From assembly GCF_018476905.1 (NCBI RefSeq), contig NZ_JAHCVK010000006.1, positions 1 through 64,000 of the forward strand: a stretch of 64,000 nucleotides of DNA, in the 5' to 3' direction. Positions 51,766 through 60,852 of the stretch are shown one piece after another. A program made the translations under genes and the position numbers. This stretch comes from Geomobilimonas luticola. Lineage in GTDB: Bacteria; Desulfobacterota; Desulfuromonadia; Geobacterales; Geobacteraceae. The notes beneath the pieces were generated by a model. It did not search any database. It had not been told where the DNA came from and was given only the letters and a program-made list of their open reading frames with translations. How positions within the stretch are numbered: position 1 is the stretch's first letter; every line of letters begins with the position of its first letter.

Positions 51766-52230
51766 ATGAAAAAAATTACCGTACTGATTGCAGCACTTTT
51801 TGCCCTCGCGGCCCCCATGGCATCTTTTGCCATGGACCATGCTTCCATGGATATGGGACATGGGAGCCATCAAGGGGATGTGGCCCATGAGGAGGTTGTG
51901 GACGGTGTCAAGGCGACCTTCAAGGTCATGAGCATGAAGGAACACCTGAAGGCCATGAAGATGGAGATGCCGAAGGGGATGAAGGAGACCCACCACATCG
52001 CGGTCGAGTTCAAGGATGTCAAGAGCGGCAAGGCCCTGACCGAAGGAGAAGTAAAGGTGAAGGTGCAGAATCCGGACAAAACCGACCAGACCAAGGACCT
52101 GATGGGGATGCAGGGGCACTTCGGGGCCGATTTCGACCTGTCCAAAAAGGGGAAGTACGGCGTGATGTGCAAGTTTCAGTTGAAGGACGGCAAGGTGCGT
52201 AACGCCAAGTTCTGGTACACGGTCAAGTAG
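51766..52230 (+). CDS. Met/His-rich periplasmic metal-binding protein (FixH/YtkA-like)
   Basis: 154 residues with signal peptide MKKITVLIAALFALAAPMASFA. The mature N-terminus is MDHASMDMGHGSHQGDVAHE, a dense Met/His cluster that suits Cu(I)/Ag(I). The rest (FKDVKSGKALTEGEVKVKVQ; LSKKGKYGVMCKFQLKDGK) is an Ig-like beta fold resembling YtkA/FixH domains. AAAAGGAG precedes the ATG. It follows the pump by 149 bases and ends at a strong terminator. It probably buffers metal for the pump. Confidence 0.82.
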   Translation: MKKITVLIAALFALAAPMASFAMDHASMDMGHGSHQGDVAHEEVVDGVKATFKVMSMKEHLKAMKMEMPKGMKETHHIAVEFKDVKSGKALTEGEVKVKVQNPDKTDQTKDLMGMQGHFGADFDLSKKGKYGVMCKFQLKDGKVRNAKFWYTVK

Positions 52231-52241
52231 AACTCCTCACG

Positions 52242-52277
52242 AGGGGCAGTCCAGCTCGAAAGGACTGCCCCTTTTTC
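52242..52277 (+). terminator. Terminator after the Met/His-rich gene
   Basis: A perfect 11-bp stem AGGGGCAGTCC/GGACTGCCCCT and a T tract. Confidence 0.88.
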
Positions 52278-52292
52278 AGCTTATCTTTATAG

Positions 52293-53684
52293 ATGCAGGA
52301 GAGACTTGAAGGTGAGGCCGTGATCGTAACCGCCATGATGCCCCAGCGCATATGCTCCCTCAATAACGCCCCCGTCACCAAGGGTCCGGTTGTCTACTGG
52401 ATGAGCCGCGACCAGAGGGTGGCCGACAACTGGGCGCTTGTCCATGCCCAGGCCCTGGCACTGGAACGGCAGGTCCCCCTGGCCGTGGCTTTCACGCTGG
52501 CGCCGGCATTTCTCGGCGCGACGCTCCGCCAGTACGCCTTCATGCTGAAAGGACTGGCGGAAACGGCCCGTCGCCTTGCCGACCTGAACATCCCCTTCTA
52601 TCTTCTCCACGGCGAACCGCCCGACGAGATCTGCCGCTTTGCCCGGCTCCATGACATCGGAACGGTGGTGACCGATTTCGACCCCCTGAGGGTCAAGCGG
52701 GCCTGGCGTGAAGAGGCCGCGGTGCGGTTGGAAATCCCTGTCGTTGAGGTGGATGCCCACAATATCGTGCCATGTCGGCTCGCTTCGGGAAAACTGGAGT
52801 TCGGCGCCTACACCCTCCGTCCCAAAATCCAGCGTCTGCTCCCCGATTTCCTCCACGAATTCCCACCCCTCCAGCACCACCCATTCCCTTGGCCGTCCCC
52901 CCCGGAAACATTCGCAGTCGATTCTGTCCTGGCGACACTCGCCATTGACCGTACGGTCCCCGAAGCAGCCTGGCTCCTCCCGGGAGAAGCGGAGGGACAC
53001 CAACGGCTGGCTGCATTCATCGCCCATGGCCTCGCCAGCTACGATTGCCGGCGCAATGACCCGTGCGCGGATGGTCAGTCGGGACTTTCACCGTATCTGC
53101 ACTTCGGCCAGCTGGCCCCCCAGCGGGTGGCGTTGGAGGCCCGCCGTCATCACCCCTCTTCGCCCTCTGCCCTGGCTTTTCTGGAGGAATTGATCGTGCG
53201 GCGGGAGTTGTCGGATAATTTTTGCCTGTATAATCCCTTCTATGACAGCGTGCAGGGATTCCCGTCCTGGGGCGTGCGAACCCACGACGAACACCGCCAC
53301 GACCGGCGCGAGTATGTCTATTCGAGGGAGCAGTTTGCGGCAGCCGCCACCCACGATCCTCTCTGGAACGCTGCCCAGCGGGAAATGGTCACGACCGGCA
53401 GGATGCACGGCTATCTGCGCATGTACTGGGCAAAAAAAATCCTTGAGTGGACACCGACTCCGGAGGACGCCCTGGCAACCGCGATCTACCTGAACGACCG
53501 CTACCAGCTGGACGGCCGGGACCCCAACGGCTATGCCGGCATCGCCTGGAGCATCGGCGGGGTCCACGACCGTGCATGGGGCGAACGTCCCGTTTTCGGG
53601 AAAATACGTTACATGAACGCAGCTGGTTGCAAACGGAAGTTCGATGTGCGTGAATATATCCGGCGCTATCAGGGTGACCATTGA
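52293..53684 (+). CDS. phrB: Class II CPD photolyase
   Basis: Up to 463 residues; repairs cyclobutane pyrimidine dimers using light and FADH. The N-terminal VVYWMSRDQRVADNWALVHAQ line is characteristic of class II enzymes, as is the C-terminal RMYWAKKILEWTPTPEDAL and YQLDGRDPNGYAGIAWSIGG. The start is uncertain: ATG 52293 has no ribosome site, while GTG 52320 follows AAGGTGAG and an ATG pair lies at 52335. It is translationally linked to the DUF523/DUF1722 gene, paralleling the ybgA-phr pairing of enteric bacteria. Confidence 0.94.
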   Translation: MQERLEGEAVIVTAMMPQRICSLNNAPVTKGPVVYWMSRDQRVADNWALVHAQALALERQVPLAVAFTLAPAFLGATLRQYAFMLKGLAETARRLADLNIPFYLLHGEPPDEICRFARLHDIGTVVTDFDPLRVKRAWREEAAVRLEIPVVEVDAHNIVPCRLASGKLEFGAYTLRPKIQRLLPDFLHEFPPLQHHPFPWPSPPETFAVDSVLATLAIDRTVPEAAWLLPGEAEGHQRLAAFIAHGLASYDCRRNDPCADGQSGLSPYLHFGQLAPQRVALEARRHHPSSPSALAFLEELIVRRELSDNFCLYNPFYDSVQGFPSWGVRTHDEHRHDRREYVYSREQFAAAATHDPLWNAAQREMVTTGRMHGYLRMYWAKKILEWTPTPEDALATAIYLNDRYQLDGRDPNGYAGIAWSIGGVHDRAWGERPVFGKIRYMNAAGCKRKFDVREYIRRYQGDH

Positions 53685-53715
53685 AATGACGCACCCTTTA
53701 CCGGAAGGAGAAGGC

Positions 53716-54663
53716 GTGACGAGCCAGATAAGGATTGGTGTCAGTTCCTGCCTGCTGGGGGAAAAAGTCCGCTACGACGGGGGGCACAAGCATGATCGCT
53801 ACCTGACCGATATTCTCGGCCGGTTTTTCCAGTTCGTACCGGTCTGCCCCGAAGTGGAGTGCGGCATGTCGATCCCGCGGGAAGCAATGCGCCTTGAGGG
53901 GGACCCTGCCGCCCCCCGCCTGGTAACCAACCGGACCCGCATCGACAAGACGGGCCAGATGCTCGACTTCTGCAGAAAGAAGGTTGTGGAACTGGAAGGC
54001 GAAGACCTCTGCGGTTTCATCTTCAAAAAGGATTCCCCCAGCTCTGGCCTCTACCGAGTCAAGGTCTACAACCAAGGGGTCCCCGCAAAAAGCGGCAGCG
54101 GACTGTTTGCCGCCGCGGTGGTCCGCCATTTCCCCCTCCTCCCGGTGGAAGAGGAGGGGCGACTCAACGATCCGCACATCCGGGAAAACTTCATCGAACG
54201 GGTCTTCACCCTGCGCCGCTGGAAGGATTTCCTGCGGGGGGAGAAAAGTATCGGCGCGCTGGTCACGTTCCACACGTCCCACAAACTCCTCGTCATGGCT
54301 CACAGCCCCAGCCATTACCGGGAAATGGGTGCATTGGTCGCCCATGGCACCGAAATGCCGCTGGACCAGCTGCTCGAGCGCTACCGGCACCTCCTCACGG
54401 AGGCGATGGCCCTCCATGCCACCGTCAGCAAACAGACCAACGTGCTCCACCATATCATGGGATATTTCAAGAAGGTTTTGACAGCGGCTGAAAAAGCGGA
54501 ACTGGTGGAGGTCATCGCCCGGTATCACGACCATCTCGTACCACTCATCGTCCCCCTGACCCTCCTCAATCACTACGTGGCCAAATACAACCAAACCTAC
54601 CTCAGGGGGCAGATATACCTTACCCCTCACCCTGCGGAATTGATGCTGAGAAACCATGTATAA
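53716..54663 (+). CDS. DUF523-DUF1722 fusion protein (YbgA-like)
   Basis: 315 residues. The first half is DUF523 (RIGVSSCLLGEKVRYDGGHK; VCPEVECGMSIPREAM), with Cys residues that may bind a cluster. The second half is DUF1722, the YbgA domain (IGALVTFHTSHKLLVMAHS; HHIMGYFKKVLTAAEK). I chose GTG 53716 because AAGGAGAAGGC sits directly before it; ATG 53686 is also in frame but lacks a site. YbgA-type genes occur beside photolyase genes in other bacteria, so a role in flavin/DNA repair support is plausible. Confidence 0.88.
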   Translation: MTSQIRIGVSSCLLGEKVRYDGGHKHDRYLTDILGRFFQFVPVCPEVECGMSIPREAMRLEGDPAAPRLVTNRTRIDKTGQMLDFCRKKVVELEGEDLCGFIFKKDSPSSGLYRVKVYNQGVPAKSGSGLFAAAVVRHFPLLPVEEEGRLNDPHIRENFIERVFTLRRWKDFLRGEKSIGALVTFHTSHKLLVMAHSPSHYREMGALVAHGTEMPLDQLLERYRHLLTEAMALHATVSKQTNVLHHIMGYFKKVLTAAEKAELVEVIARYHDHLVPLIVPLTLLNHYVAKYNQTYLRGQIYLTPHPAELMLRNHV

Positions 54664-54748
54664 TTCTGGAAATACTTGGCGAGACTGGACCACGAAACAA
54701 AACAGGATATACTGTACAATAAGATTTTCTTCGCAGAATGGAATAGTT

Positions 54749-55123
54749 ATGGAAAAGCGCCATTTCAAACGACTGAGTTACTGGGCTGAGGCTGACCTCT
54801 TCTGTAACGGTGAGGAGCTGCAGGGTTCCGTGGAAAACCTCAGTTTCAGAGGCCTGTATTTCCGATCCGATACCCCCCTCCCCTCCTGCAAAACGGCGGA
54901 TATCACTGTCCACTTCGCCGGCAGGACATCCCCCCTTGTCATCCACCTGGAGGGTGCCGTCGTGTGGCGGACGGAACAGGAGATCGGCATGGAGTACACC
55001 CGCACCGACCCGCGCTCCTTCTCACGGCTCAAAAACATTCTTGCGTATAATTACAAAGCCCCGGAAGAGTTCAGCGACGAATTCCGCCACTGCGCGGCAA
55101 TCCTCGAACGGCAGGAGTCCTGA
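54749..55123 (+). CDS. PilZ-domain protein (cyclic di-GMP receptor)
   Basis: 124 residues. The cyclic di-GMP ligand motifs are present: RHFKR (RxxxR) at the very start and NLSFRG (D/NxSxxG) about 28 residues on. A single beta-barrel with a short C-terminal helix follows. ATG 54749 places the RxxxR motif at residues 4-8, as in stand-alone PilZ proteins; the longer frame from 54656 adds a tail without a ribosome site. It could read the same second messenger as the riboswitch at 42.3 kb. Confidence 0.85.
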   Translation: MEKRHFKRLSYWAEADLFCNGEELQGSVENLSFRGLYFRSDTPLPSCKTADITVHFAGRTSPLVIHLEGAVVWRTEQEIGMEYTRTDPRSFSRLKNILAYNYKAPEEFSDEFRHCAAILERQES

Positions 55124-55151
55124 ACCAGTCCTGGCTTGCGCGGCAACACAC

Positions 55152-55187
55152 AAAAAAAGGGACAACGTCATGTTGTCCCTTTTTTGC
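55152..55187. terminator. Bidirectional terminator between PilZ and glyA
   Basis: Stem AAAGGGACAAC/GTTGTCCCTTT with a 5-base loop, flanked by A and T runs, serves both converging units. Confidence 0.88.
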
Positions 55188-55206
55188 TGCGCAGGAGAAA
55201 AATTGC

Positions 55207-56454
55207 TTACTGGAGTCGTTTGGCATAAAGCGGAAAGCGCCGCATGAGCGCATTCACCCGCCCCTTGACCTCCGCCAGTTTTGCCTCGTCCGCCACATTG
55301 GCAAGGACATCGGCGATACAGGCAGCCACTTCCTCCATCTCCTTCTCCTTGAGCCCGTGGCTCGTCGCCGCAGGGGTACCGATCCGGATGCCGGAGGTGA
55401 CGAAGGGGGAACGGGTCTCAAACGGCACGGTGTTCTTGTTCACGGTAATCCCCGCCCGGTCGAGTGCCTCCTCGGCCACCTTGCCGGTCAGTTCGGTGCC
55501 GGAAAGGTCCATCAGCATCAGATGGTTGTCCGTACCGCCGGAAACCAGCTTGAATCCGCGCGCCATGAGCCCTGCGGCAAGCACCTGGGCATTTTTCACG
55601 ATCTGCTGCTGGTACGCCTTGAATTCGGGGGCGAGGGCCTCCTTGAAAGCCACCGCCTTGGCGGCGATCACGTGCATGAGCGGACCACCCTGGATGCCGG
55701 GGAAAATGTTGGAGTTGAGGGTCTTGGCGAACTCCTCCCGGCAGAGGATCATGCCGCCGCGGGGTCCCCGCAGGGTCTTGTGGGTGGTGGTCGTCACGAA
55801 TTCTGCAAAGGGGACGGGGCTCGGATGGAGTCCGGCAGCGACCAGACCGGCGATGTGAGCCATATCCACCATCACCACGGCACCCACCTTGTCGGCAATC
55901 CTGCGGAAAGCCGCAAAGTCGAGGATGCGCGGATAGGCACTTGCCCCCACCACGATCATCTTCGGCTTGTGCTCCACCGCCAGCCGCTCCACCTCGTCAT
56001 AATCGATGGTCTGCGTCTCCGGAGAGACACCATAGGGGACGACGTTGAAGAAACGTCCCGAGAAATTCACCGGGCTGCCATGGGTAAGATGGCCACCATG
56101 GGAAAGATTCATCCCGAGGATGGTGTCTCCCGGCTTGAGCACCGTGAAATAGACCGCCATGTTGGCCTGGGAGCCGGAATGGGGCTGCACATTGGCATGG
56201 TCCGCGCCGAACAGCTCCTTTGCCCGCTCGATGGCAAGGTTTTCGACGATATCCACGTGGTGGCAGCCGCCGTAGTAGCGCTTGCCCGGATATCCTTCGG
56301 CATACTTGTTGGTGAGCACCGAACCCTGGGCCTCCATCACCGCTTCGGAAACGAAATTCTCCGAGGCAATCAACTCCAGGTTATATTCCTGCCGTTCGGT
56401 TTCCAGCCGGATGGCACGGGCCACATCCGGATCAAACGATTCCAGAAAAGACAT
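55207..56454 (-). CDS. glyA: Serine hydroxymethyltransferase
   Basis: 415 residues, typical. It converts serine and tetrahydrofolate to glycine and methylene-THF. Landmarks are [19 protein letters not shown], the [17 protein letters not shown] line, [14 protein letters not shown] and [15 protein letters not shown] with the PLP lysine. It is last in the fab operon, behind a terminator-like hairpin after rpiB. It supplies one-carbon units, and its product connects with the threonine aldolase at 4.6 kb. Confidence 0.97.
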   Translation of the reverse strand: MSFLESFDPDVARAIRLETERQEYNLELIASENFVSEAVMEAQGSVLTNKYAEGYPGKRYYGGCHHVDIVENLAIERAKELFGADHANVQPHSGSQANMAVYFTVLKPGDTILGMNLSHGGHLTHGSPVNFSGRFFNVVPYGVSPETQTIDYDEVERLAVEHKPKMIVVGASAYPRILDFAAFRRIADKVGAVVMVDMAHIAGLVAAGLHPSPVPFAEFVTTTTHKTLRGPRGGMILCREEFAKTLNSNIFPGIQGGPLMHVIAAKAVAFKEALAPEFKAYQQQIVKNAQVLAAGLMARGFKLVSGGTDNHLMLMDLSGTELTGKVAEEALDRAGITVNKNTVPFETRSPFVTSGIRIGTPAATSHGLKEKEMEEVAACIADVLANVADEAKLAEVKGRVNALMRRFPLYAKRLQ

Positions 56455-56474
56455 ACGGTCGCTCCTTGAGGGTT

Positions 56475-56507
56475 ATGAAAAAGGAAACGGGACCTTGCAA
56501 GTCCCGT
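56475..56507 (-). terminator. Attenuating hairpin between rpiB and glyA
   Basis: On the minus strand ACGGGAC/GTCCCGT is followed by TTTCCTTTTTC. It is a moderate terminator in the middle of a co-directional cluster. Confidence 0.6.
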
Positions 56508-56534
56508 CGGTATTACAGGGTAAAGCCGGCAATG

Positions 56535-56981
56535 CTATTTGTACAGGTCCCGCTCCAGGGCGGTAATCTTGTCAAGGCGTCCCTGGTGCCGCCCACCTTC
56601 GAAGGTTGCGTCGAGCCAGATGGACACCATGTCCCGTGCCTTGTCCGAATCAAGCACGCGTCCGCCGAGCACCAGGATGTTGGCGTTGTTGTGTTCCTTC
56701 GCCATCTGGGCCATGAAGGCATCGGTAACGAGGGCAGCCCGCACCCGCGGGTATTTGTTGGCAACGATGGACATCCCTATGCCGGTGCCGCAGAAGAGGA
56801 TCCCCTTCTCCACTTCACCGGCAGAGACTTTACGCGCAACCTTTTCTCCGAAGTCGGGATAATCCACCGAACTGCCGTTATCGGTACCGCAATCGACTAC
56901 GGCAACACCGCGCTCGCGGAGAAGTTCCTTTATGGACTCCTTGAGCTCAAGACCTCCGTGATCACTTCCCAACGCAACCAT
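56535..56981 (-). CDS. rpiB: Ribose 5-phosphate isomerase B
   Basis: 148 residues. It interconverts ribose-5-P and ribulose-5-P. ALGSDHGGLELKESI at the N-terminus and FCGTGIGMSIVANKYPRVRAAL with the catalytic Cys are diagnostic, and the length is normal. It is 9 bases after fabF in the same operon, an arrangement (fabF-rpiB-glyA) shared by related genera. Confidence 0.96.
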   Translation of the reverse strand: MVALGSDHGGLELKESIKELLRERGVAVVDCGTDNGSSVDYPDFGEKVARKVSAGEVEKGILFCGTGIGMSIVANKYPRVRAALVTDAFMAQMAKEHNNANILVLGGRVLDSDKARDMVSIWLDATFEGGRHQGRLDKITALERDLYK

Positions 56982-56990
56982 CGCTTCCCC

Positions 56991-58223
56991 CTACACCTTC
57001 TTGAAGAGCAACGTGGCGTTGGTGCCGCCGAAGCCGAAGTTGTTGCTCATGGCGCAAGCGACCCTGGCGTCCCGCGCCGTGTTCGGCACGTAATCGAGAT
57101 TACACTCGGGGTCAGGGTCGTTGTAGTTGATGGTCGGAGGAACAACTCCCTTATCCATGGCCATGAGCGTGAAAACCGCTTCCAAGCCGCCTGCAGCGCC
57201 GAGGGCATGCCCCGTCATCGACTTGGTGGACGAAACCATGAGTTTCTTCGTGTGGGCGCCGAACACCGTATTGATAGCCATGGATTCATAGAGGTCGTTC
57301 ATCGGCGTTGAAGTGCCGTGGGCGTTGATGTAATCCACATCCTCCGGATTGAGCCCCGCGTTTTTGAGGGCCATTGACATGCAGCGTGCAGCCCCCTCGC
57401 CTCCCGGCGCCGGAGCGGTGAGGTGATAGGCATCACCAGTGAGCCCGTAGCCGACAACCTCGGCATAAATCTTCGCACCACGTTTTTTTGCGGATTCGTA
57501 CTCTTCGAGAACGACAATGCCCGCCCCCTCGCCCATGACGAAACCGTCCCGGTTTTTGTCGAAGGGGCGCGATGCGGCCTGTGGATCGTCATTATTGGTG
57601 GAAAGCGCCTTCATGACCGCAAAACCGCCAATCCCAAGAGGGGTGACGGTTGATTCCGTACCGCCGGCGATCATGGCATCCGCATCTCCCCGCCGGATAA
57701 TCTGATAGGCATCGCCGATGGAATGGGTTGCCGTGGCGCAGGCGGATACCGACGATATATTGGGTCCCTTGGCACCGTACTTGATGGAGATATGACCCGG
57801 AGCAAGGTTGATGATCAGCATCGGAATGAAAAACGGCGAAATCTTCTTGTAACCACCCTCAAGCAGTGCAGTATGGTACTTCTCGATGGTAGGGAGGCCA
57901 CCGAGACCGGCGCCTACCAGTACCCCCACCCGTTCCGCATTGCTTTCGTCGATGGTGAGCCCGGCATCCTCCATGGCATAATGGGCGGCCCCCAGGGAAT
58001 ACTGGATGAAGAGATCCATCTTCTTGATCTCTTTCTTGTCGATGTAATCCTCGGGATTGAAATCCTTGACTTCACCGGCAATCCTGACCGGCATGTCAGT
58101 GGCGTCAAACCTGGTAATTTCAGCAATCCCCGACTTGCCGGCAACGAGTGAATCCCAGTTTTTCCTGTTACCGCACCCCAGCGGGGATACAACGCCCACC
58201 CCGGTCACAACAACTCTTCTCAT
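56991..58223 (-). CDS. fabF: 3-oxoacyl-ACP synthase II
   Basis: 410 residues, a condensing enzyme of fatty-acid elongation. The catalytic triad is visible: Cys in [14 protein letters not shown], His in [11 protein letters not shown], and His in [16 protein letters not shown] 58223 follows GAGGAG; the longer frame from 58319 covers the intergenic hairpin and is rejected. The hairpin between acpP and fabF may reduce fabF relative to acpP. Confidence 0.97.
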   Translation of the reverse strand: MRRVVVTGVGVVSPLGCGNRKNWDSLVAGKSGIAEITRFDATDMPVRIAGEVKDFNPEDYIDKKEIKKMDLFIQYSLGAAHYAMEDAGLTIDESNAERVGVLVGAGLGGLPTIEKYHTALLEGGYKKISPFFIPMLIINLAPGHISIKYGAKGPNISSVSACATATHSIGDAYQIIRRGDADAMIAGGTESTVTPLGIGGFAVMKALSTNNDDPQAASRPFDKNRDGFVMGEGAGIVVLEEYESAKKRGAKIYAEVVGYGLTGDAYHLTAPAPGGEGAARCMSMALKNAGLNPEDVDYINAHGTSTPMNDLYESMAINTVFGAHTKKLMVSSTKSMTGHALGAAGGLEAVFTLMAMDKGVVPPTINYNDPDPECNLDYVPNTARDARVACAMSNNFGFGGTNATLLFKKV

Positions 58224-58287
58224 AAACACATTCTCCTCGACATCAAGACAGCGGTTCAAAATTTGGATGACACATTCCCAAAGAGAA

Positions 58288-58309
58288 AGGGGAAGATGTG
58301 TCTTCCCCT
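58288..58309 (-). terminator. Hairpin between acpP and fabF (partial terminator)
   Basis: A perfect 9-bp stem AGGGGAAGA/TCTTCCCCT with a 4-base loop, then TTCTCTTT on the minus strand. It may allow partial readthrough. Confidence 0.65.
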
Positions 58310-58319
58310 CCGGTATCAA

Positions 58320-58553
58320 TCAGGTATGGTCGGTAATATAATCGATGGCGTCCTGAACGGACTGGATCTTCTCGGCGTCTTCATCGGAGATTTCGATATC
58401 GAACTCTTCTTCAAGGGCCATGACGAGTTCGACGGTGTCGAGGGAGTCGGCACCCAGATCATCCATGAAAGACGCTTCGTTGGTCACCTGGGCCTCATCA
58501 ACGCCGAGCTGCTCGGCTACGATCTCTTTTACTCTTTTGTCAATCGTTGACAT
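58320..58553 (-). CDS. acpP: Acyl carrier protein
   Basis: 77 residues, acidic. The 4'-phosphopantetheine serine lies in [20 protein letters not shown]. It carries growing acyl chains between the fab enzymes encoded around it. The gene sits between fabG and fabF as is usual, with an ample ribosome site (GGAGGTAGAAAG) ahead of the start. Confidence 0.97.
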   Translation of the reverse strand: MSTIDKRVKEIVAEQLGVDEAQVTNEASFMDDLGADSLDTVELVMALEEEFDIEISDEDAEKIQSVQDAIDYITDHT

Positions 58554-58653
58554 TCTTTCTACCTCCGTTGTGTGTGTTTACCTTTTCAGGTTTTCAATGA
58601 CTAAGCAATGTAGCTACATAACATGAAACAGGGAAATTGCAAACGATATTTTT

Positions 58654-59391
58654 TTACATGTACATGCCGCCGTTTACCGACAAAACATGGCCGGTAACAT
58701 AACCCGAAGCCTCTGCGGCAAGGAAAACCACGGCGTTTGCTATGTCGTCGGACGTACCGAGCCGCTCCAGCGGAATCTGGGCGGTGAGCTCGGCCCGCAC
58801 TTTCTCCGGCAGGGCATCGGTCATTGCCGTGGCGATGAAACCGGGAGCGACGGCATTGACGGTGACATTGCGCTTTGCCAGTTCCCGGGCATTTGATTTG
58901 GTAAGGCCGATAAGGCCCGCCTTGCTGGCACAGTAGTTGGCCTGACCGGCGTTACCCATCTGCCCGACAACCGAGGCGATGTTGATGATCCGGCCGTAGC
59001 GCTGCTTGGCCATGACCTTGGATGCCGCGCGGGTGCAGAGGAATGCCCCCTTGAGATTGACAGAAAGGACCGCATCCCAGTCCTCGTCCTTCATCCGCAG
59101 AAGGAGACCGTCGCGTGTTATGCCGGCGTTGTTGACCAGAATGTCCACCCGGCCGAACGCCTCGACTGCCGCATCGATCATGCGCTCCGCGTCTGCGGCA
59201 TTGGTCACGTTCCCCACGACTGCCAGGGCCTTTACTCCCGTACCCTTCAACTCCTCAACCACCGCTTCGGTCGCCGCCTGATCCAGGTCGACGGCCACAA
59301 TCGTGGCTCCGGCAGCAGCGAGGGAGAGTGCGATACTCTTACCTATTCCGCGGGATGCTCCCGTGATGACAGCTACTTTATCCTTCGGCAC
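58654..59391 (-). CDS. fabG: 3-oxoacyl-ACP reductase
   Basis: 245 residues, a classical SDR. ITGASRGIGKSIA is the NADP site, NNAGITRD follows, and the catalytic Ser-Tyr-Lys is in NIASVVGQMGNAGQANYCASK. It reduces beta-ketoacyl-ACP. It ends 100 bases before acpP and follows fabZ. Confidence 0.96.
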   Translation of the reverse strand: MPKDKVAVITGASRGIGKSIALSLAAAGATIVAVDLDQAATEAVVEELKGTGVKALAVVGNVTNAADAERMIDAAVEAFGRVDILVNNAGITRDGLLLRMKDEDWDAVLSVNLKGAFLCTRAASKVMAKQRYGRIINIASVVGQMGNAGQANYCASKAGLIGLTKSNARELAKRNVTVNAVAPGFIATAMTDALPEKVRAELTAQIPLERLGTSDDIANAVVFLAAEASGYVTGHVLSVNGGMYM

Positions 59392-59445
59392 TGGTCTCTC
59401 CTTTCATTACAGTCTTGATAGTAGCCTGACTGACGGGGTAGCCCG

Positions 59446-59880
59446 TCACTTGTCGGCAAAGGTCGCTTTCAGAGCGCTTTCGGTCACAAGCTTGTCGCCG
59501 ACAAACGCCCGGCCGGTGAACGACCAGATGCCCCGCTTACAGCCAACCGCCTCCAGTTCGAGGCGCAATTGATCTCCGGGGACAACCGGCTTGCGGAACT
59601 TTGCGTTGTCGATCCCGACAAAATAGGTCACCTTGGAACGAATGCTCTCGTCCGAGGAGAGATAGGCAAGAATCCCTGCCACTTGCGCCATTGCCTCTAT
59701 TATGAGCACCCCCGGCATGACCGGGTGCCCGGGGAAATGCCCCGGGAAAAAGGGCTCGTTGCAGGTGACGTTCTTGACGCCGACGATCCGTTTGCCTGCT
59801 TCCATTTCCACAATGCGGTCCACAAGCAGGAAGGGGTAGCGATGGGGAAGGATCTTCATGATGTCATTGACGTCGAGCAT
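59446..59880 (-). CDS. fabZ: 3-hydroxyacyl-ACP dehydratase
   Basis: 144 residues, a hot-dog fold enzyme. [14 protein letters not shown] holds the catalytic His, [23 protein letters not shown] the catalytic Glu. ATG 59880 follows GGAGGGA. It is inserted between fabD and fabG, whereas in many bacteria fabZ sits with the lpx genes; here it completes a full elongation set in one operon. A second copy elsewhere is possible. Confidence 0.96.
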   Translation of the reverse strand: MLDVNDIMKILPHRYPFLLVDRIVEMEAGKRIVGVKNVTCNEPFFPGHFPGHPVMPGVLIIEAMAQVAGILAYLSSDESIRSKVTYFVGIDNAKFRKPVVPGDQLRLELEAVGCKRGIWSFTGRAFVGDKLVTESALKATFADK

Positions 59881-59916
59881 TGCATCTCCCTCCATTGACC
59901 GGGTGACGTGTGGGAC

Positions 59917-60837
59917 TTAACCGCACAGGGCCGCGAGACCGGCTGCATCTTCGAAATTGGCGGTGGCGACTTCTTTAGTGATCCGCTTCACCAGGCCGGA
60001 CAGGACCTTACCGGGACCGATCTCGATGAACGACGTGACACCGAGGTTGACCATCTCCTGAACCGACGTGTCCCACAACACCGGCGCGCTCACCTGCCGG
60101 ACAAGCAACTCCTTCACGCGCCCCTTCTCATTATTGGCCTTCGCCTCCACGTTGGTAATCACGGGAACTGCCAGCTCGTCCAGCGCGACGCCGTCCAGTA
60201 CCCCCGCAAGCCTCTCTCCAGCCGGCACCATGAGGGGGGAATGGAACGGTGCACTTACCGGCAGCAGCATGGCCTTCCGGAATCCGCGCCCCTTGGCGAT
60301 TTCGATTGCCCGGTTGACCGCACCGGCATGACCGGCGATCACTATCTGCCCGGGGGAGTTGAAATTCGCCGGGGAAACCACTTCCCCCTGGGCCGCCTCG
60401 GCACAGATTGCAGCAAGGACATCGGCCTCGACGCTGAGTATGGCAGCCATGGCCCCCACACCAACCGGTACCGCTTCCTGCATGAAGGCCCCACGGGAAC
60501 GGACCGTCCGGAGCGCATCCCCGAAATCCATGGCACCGCTGGCCACGAGAGCGGAATATTCACCGAGGGAATGACCGGCCAGGTACGCAGCCGTATGGCC
60601 GGTTTCCGCCTTCAGCACCCGCAATGCAGCCACACTCGTGGCAAGAATTGCCGGCTGGGTGTTTGTCGTGAGCTTGAGGTCTTCTTCCGGCCCCTCGAAG
60701 CAGAGCGTGGAGAGCTTGGCTCCGAGGGCGTCGTCAGCCTCGGCAAAGGTATGCCGGGCCAGGGGGAAATTGTCGGCCAGATTCTTTCCCATACCCGCAT
60801 ATTGGGACCCCTGACCGGGAAAAATGAATGCCTTCAT
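59917..60837 (-). CDS. fabD: Malonyl-CoA:ACP transacylase
   Basis: 306 residues. It loads malonyl onto ACP. FPGQGSQYAGMGKNLA at the N-terminus, the nucleophile serine in AGHSLGEYSALVASG, and the catalytic His in VSAPFHSPLM are all visible. It lies 15 bases after fabH. Confidence 0.97.
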   Translation of the reverse strand: MKAFIFPGQGSQYAGMGKNLADNFPLARHTFAEADDALGAKLSTLCFEGPEEDLKLTTNTQPAILATSVAALRVLKAETGHTAAYLAGHSLGEYSALVASGAMDFGDALRTVRSRGAFMQEAVPVGVGAMAAILSVEADVLAAICAEAAQGEVVSPANFNSPGQIVIAGHAGAVNRAIEIAKGRGFRKAMLLPVSAPFHSPLMVPAGERLAGVLDGVALDELAVPVITNVEAKANNEKGRVKELLVRQVSAPVLWDTSVQEMVNLGVTSFIEIGPGKVLSGLVKRITKEVATANFEDAAGLAALCG

Positions 60838-60852
60838 GGGAATAATTCCTTT

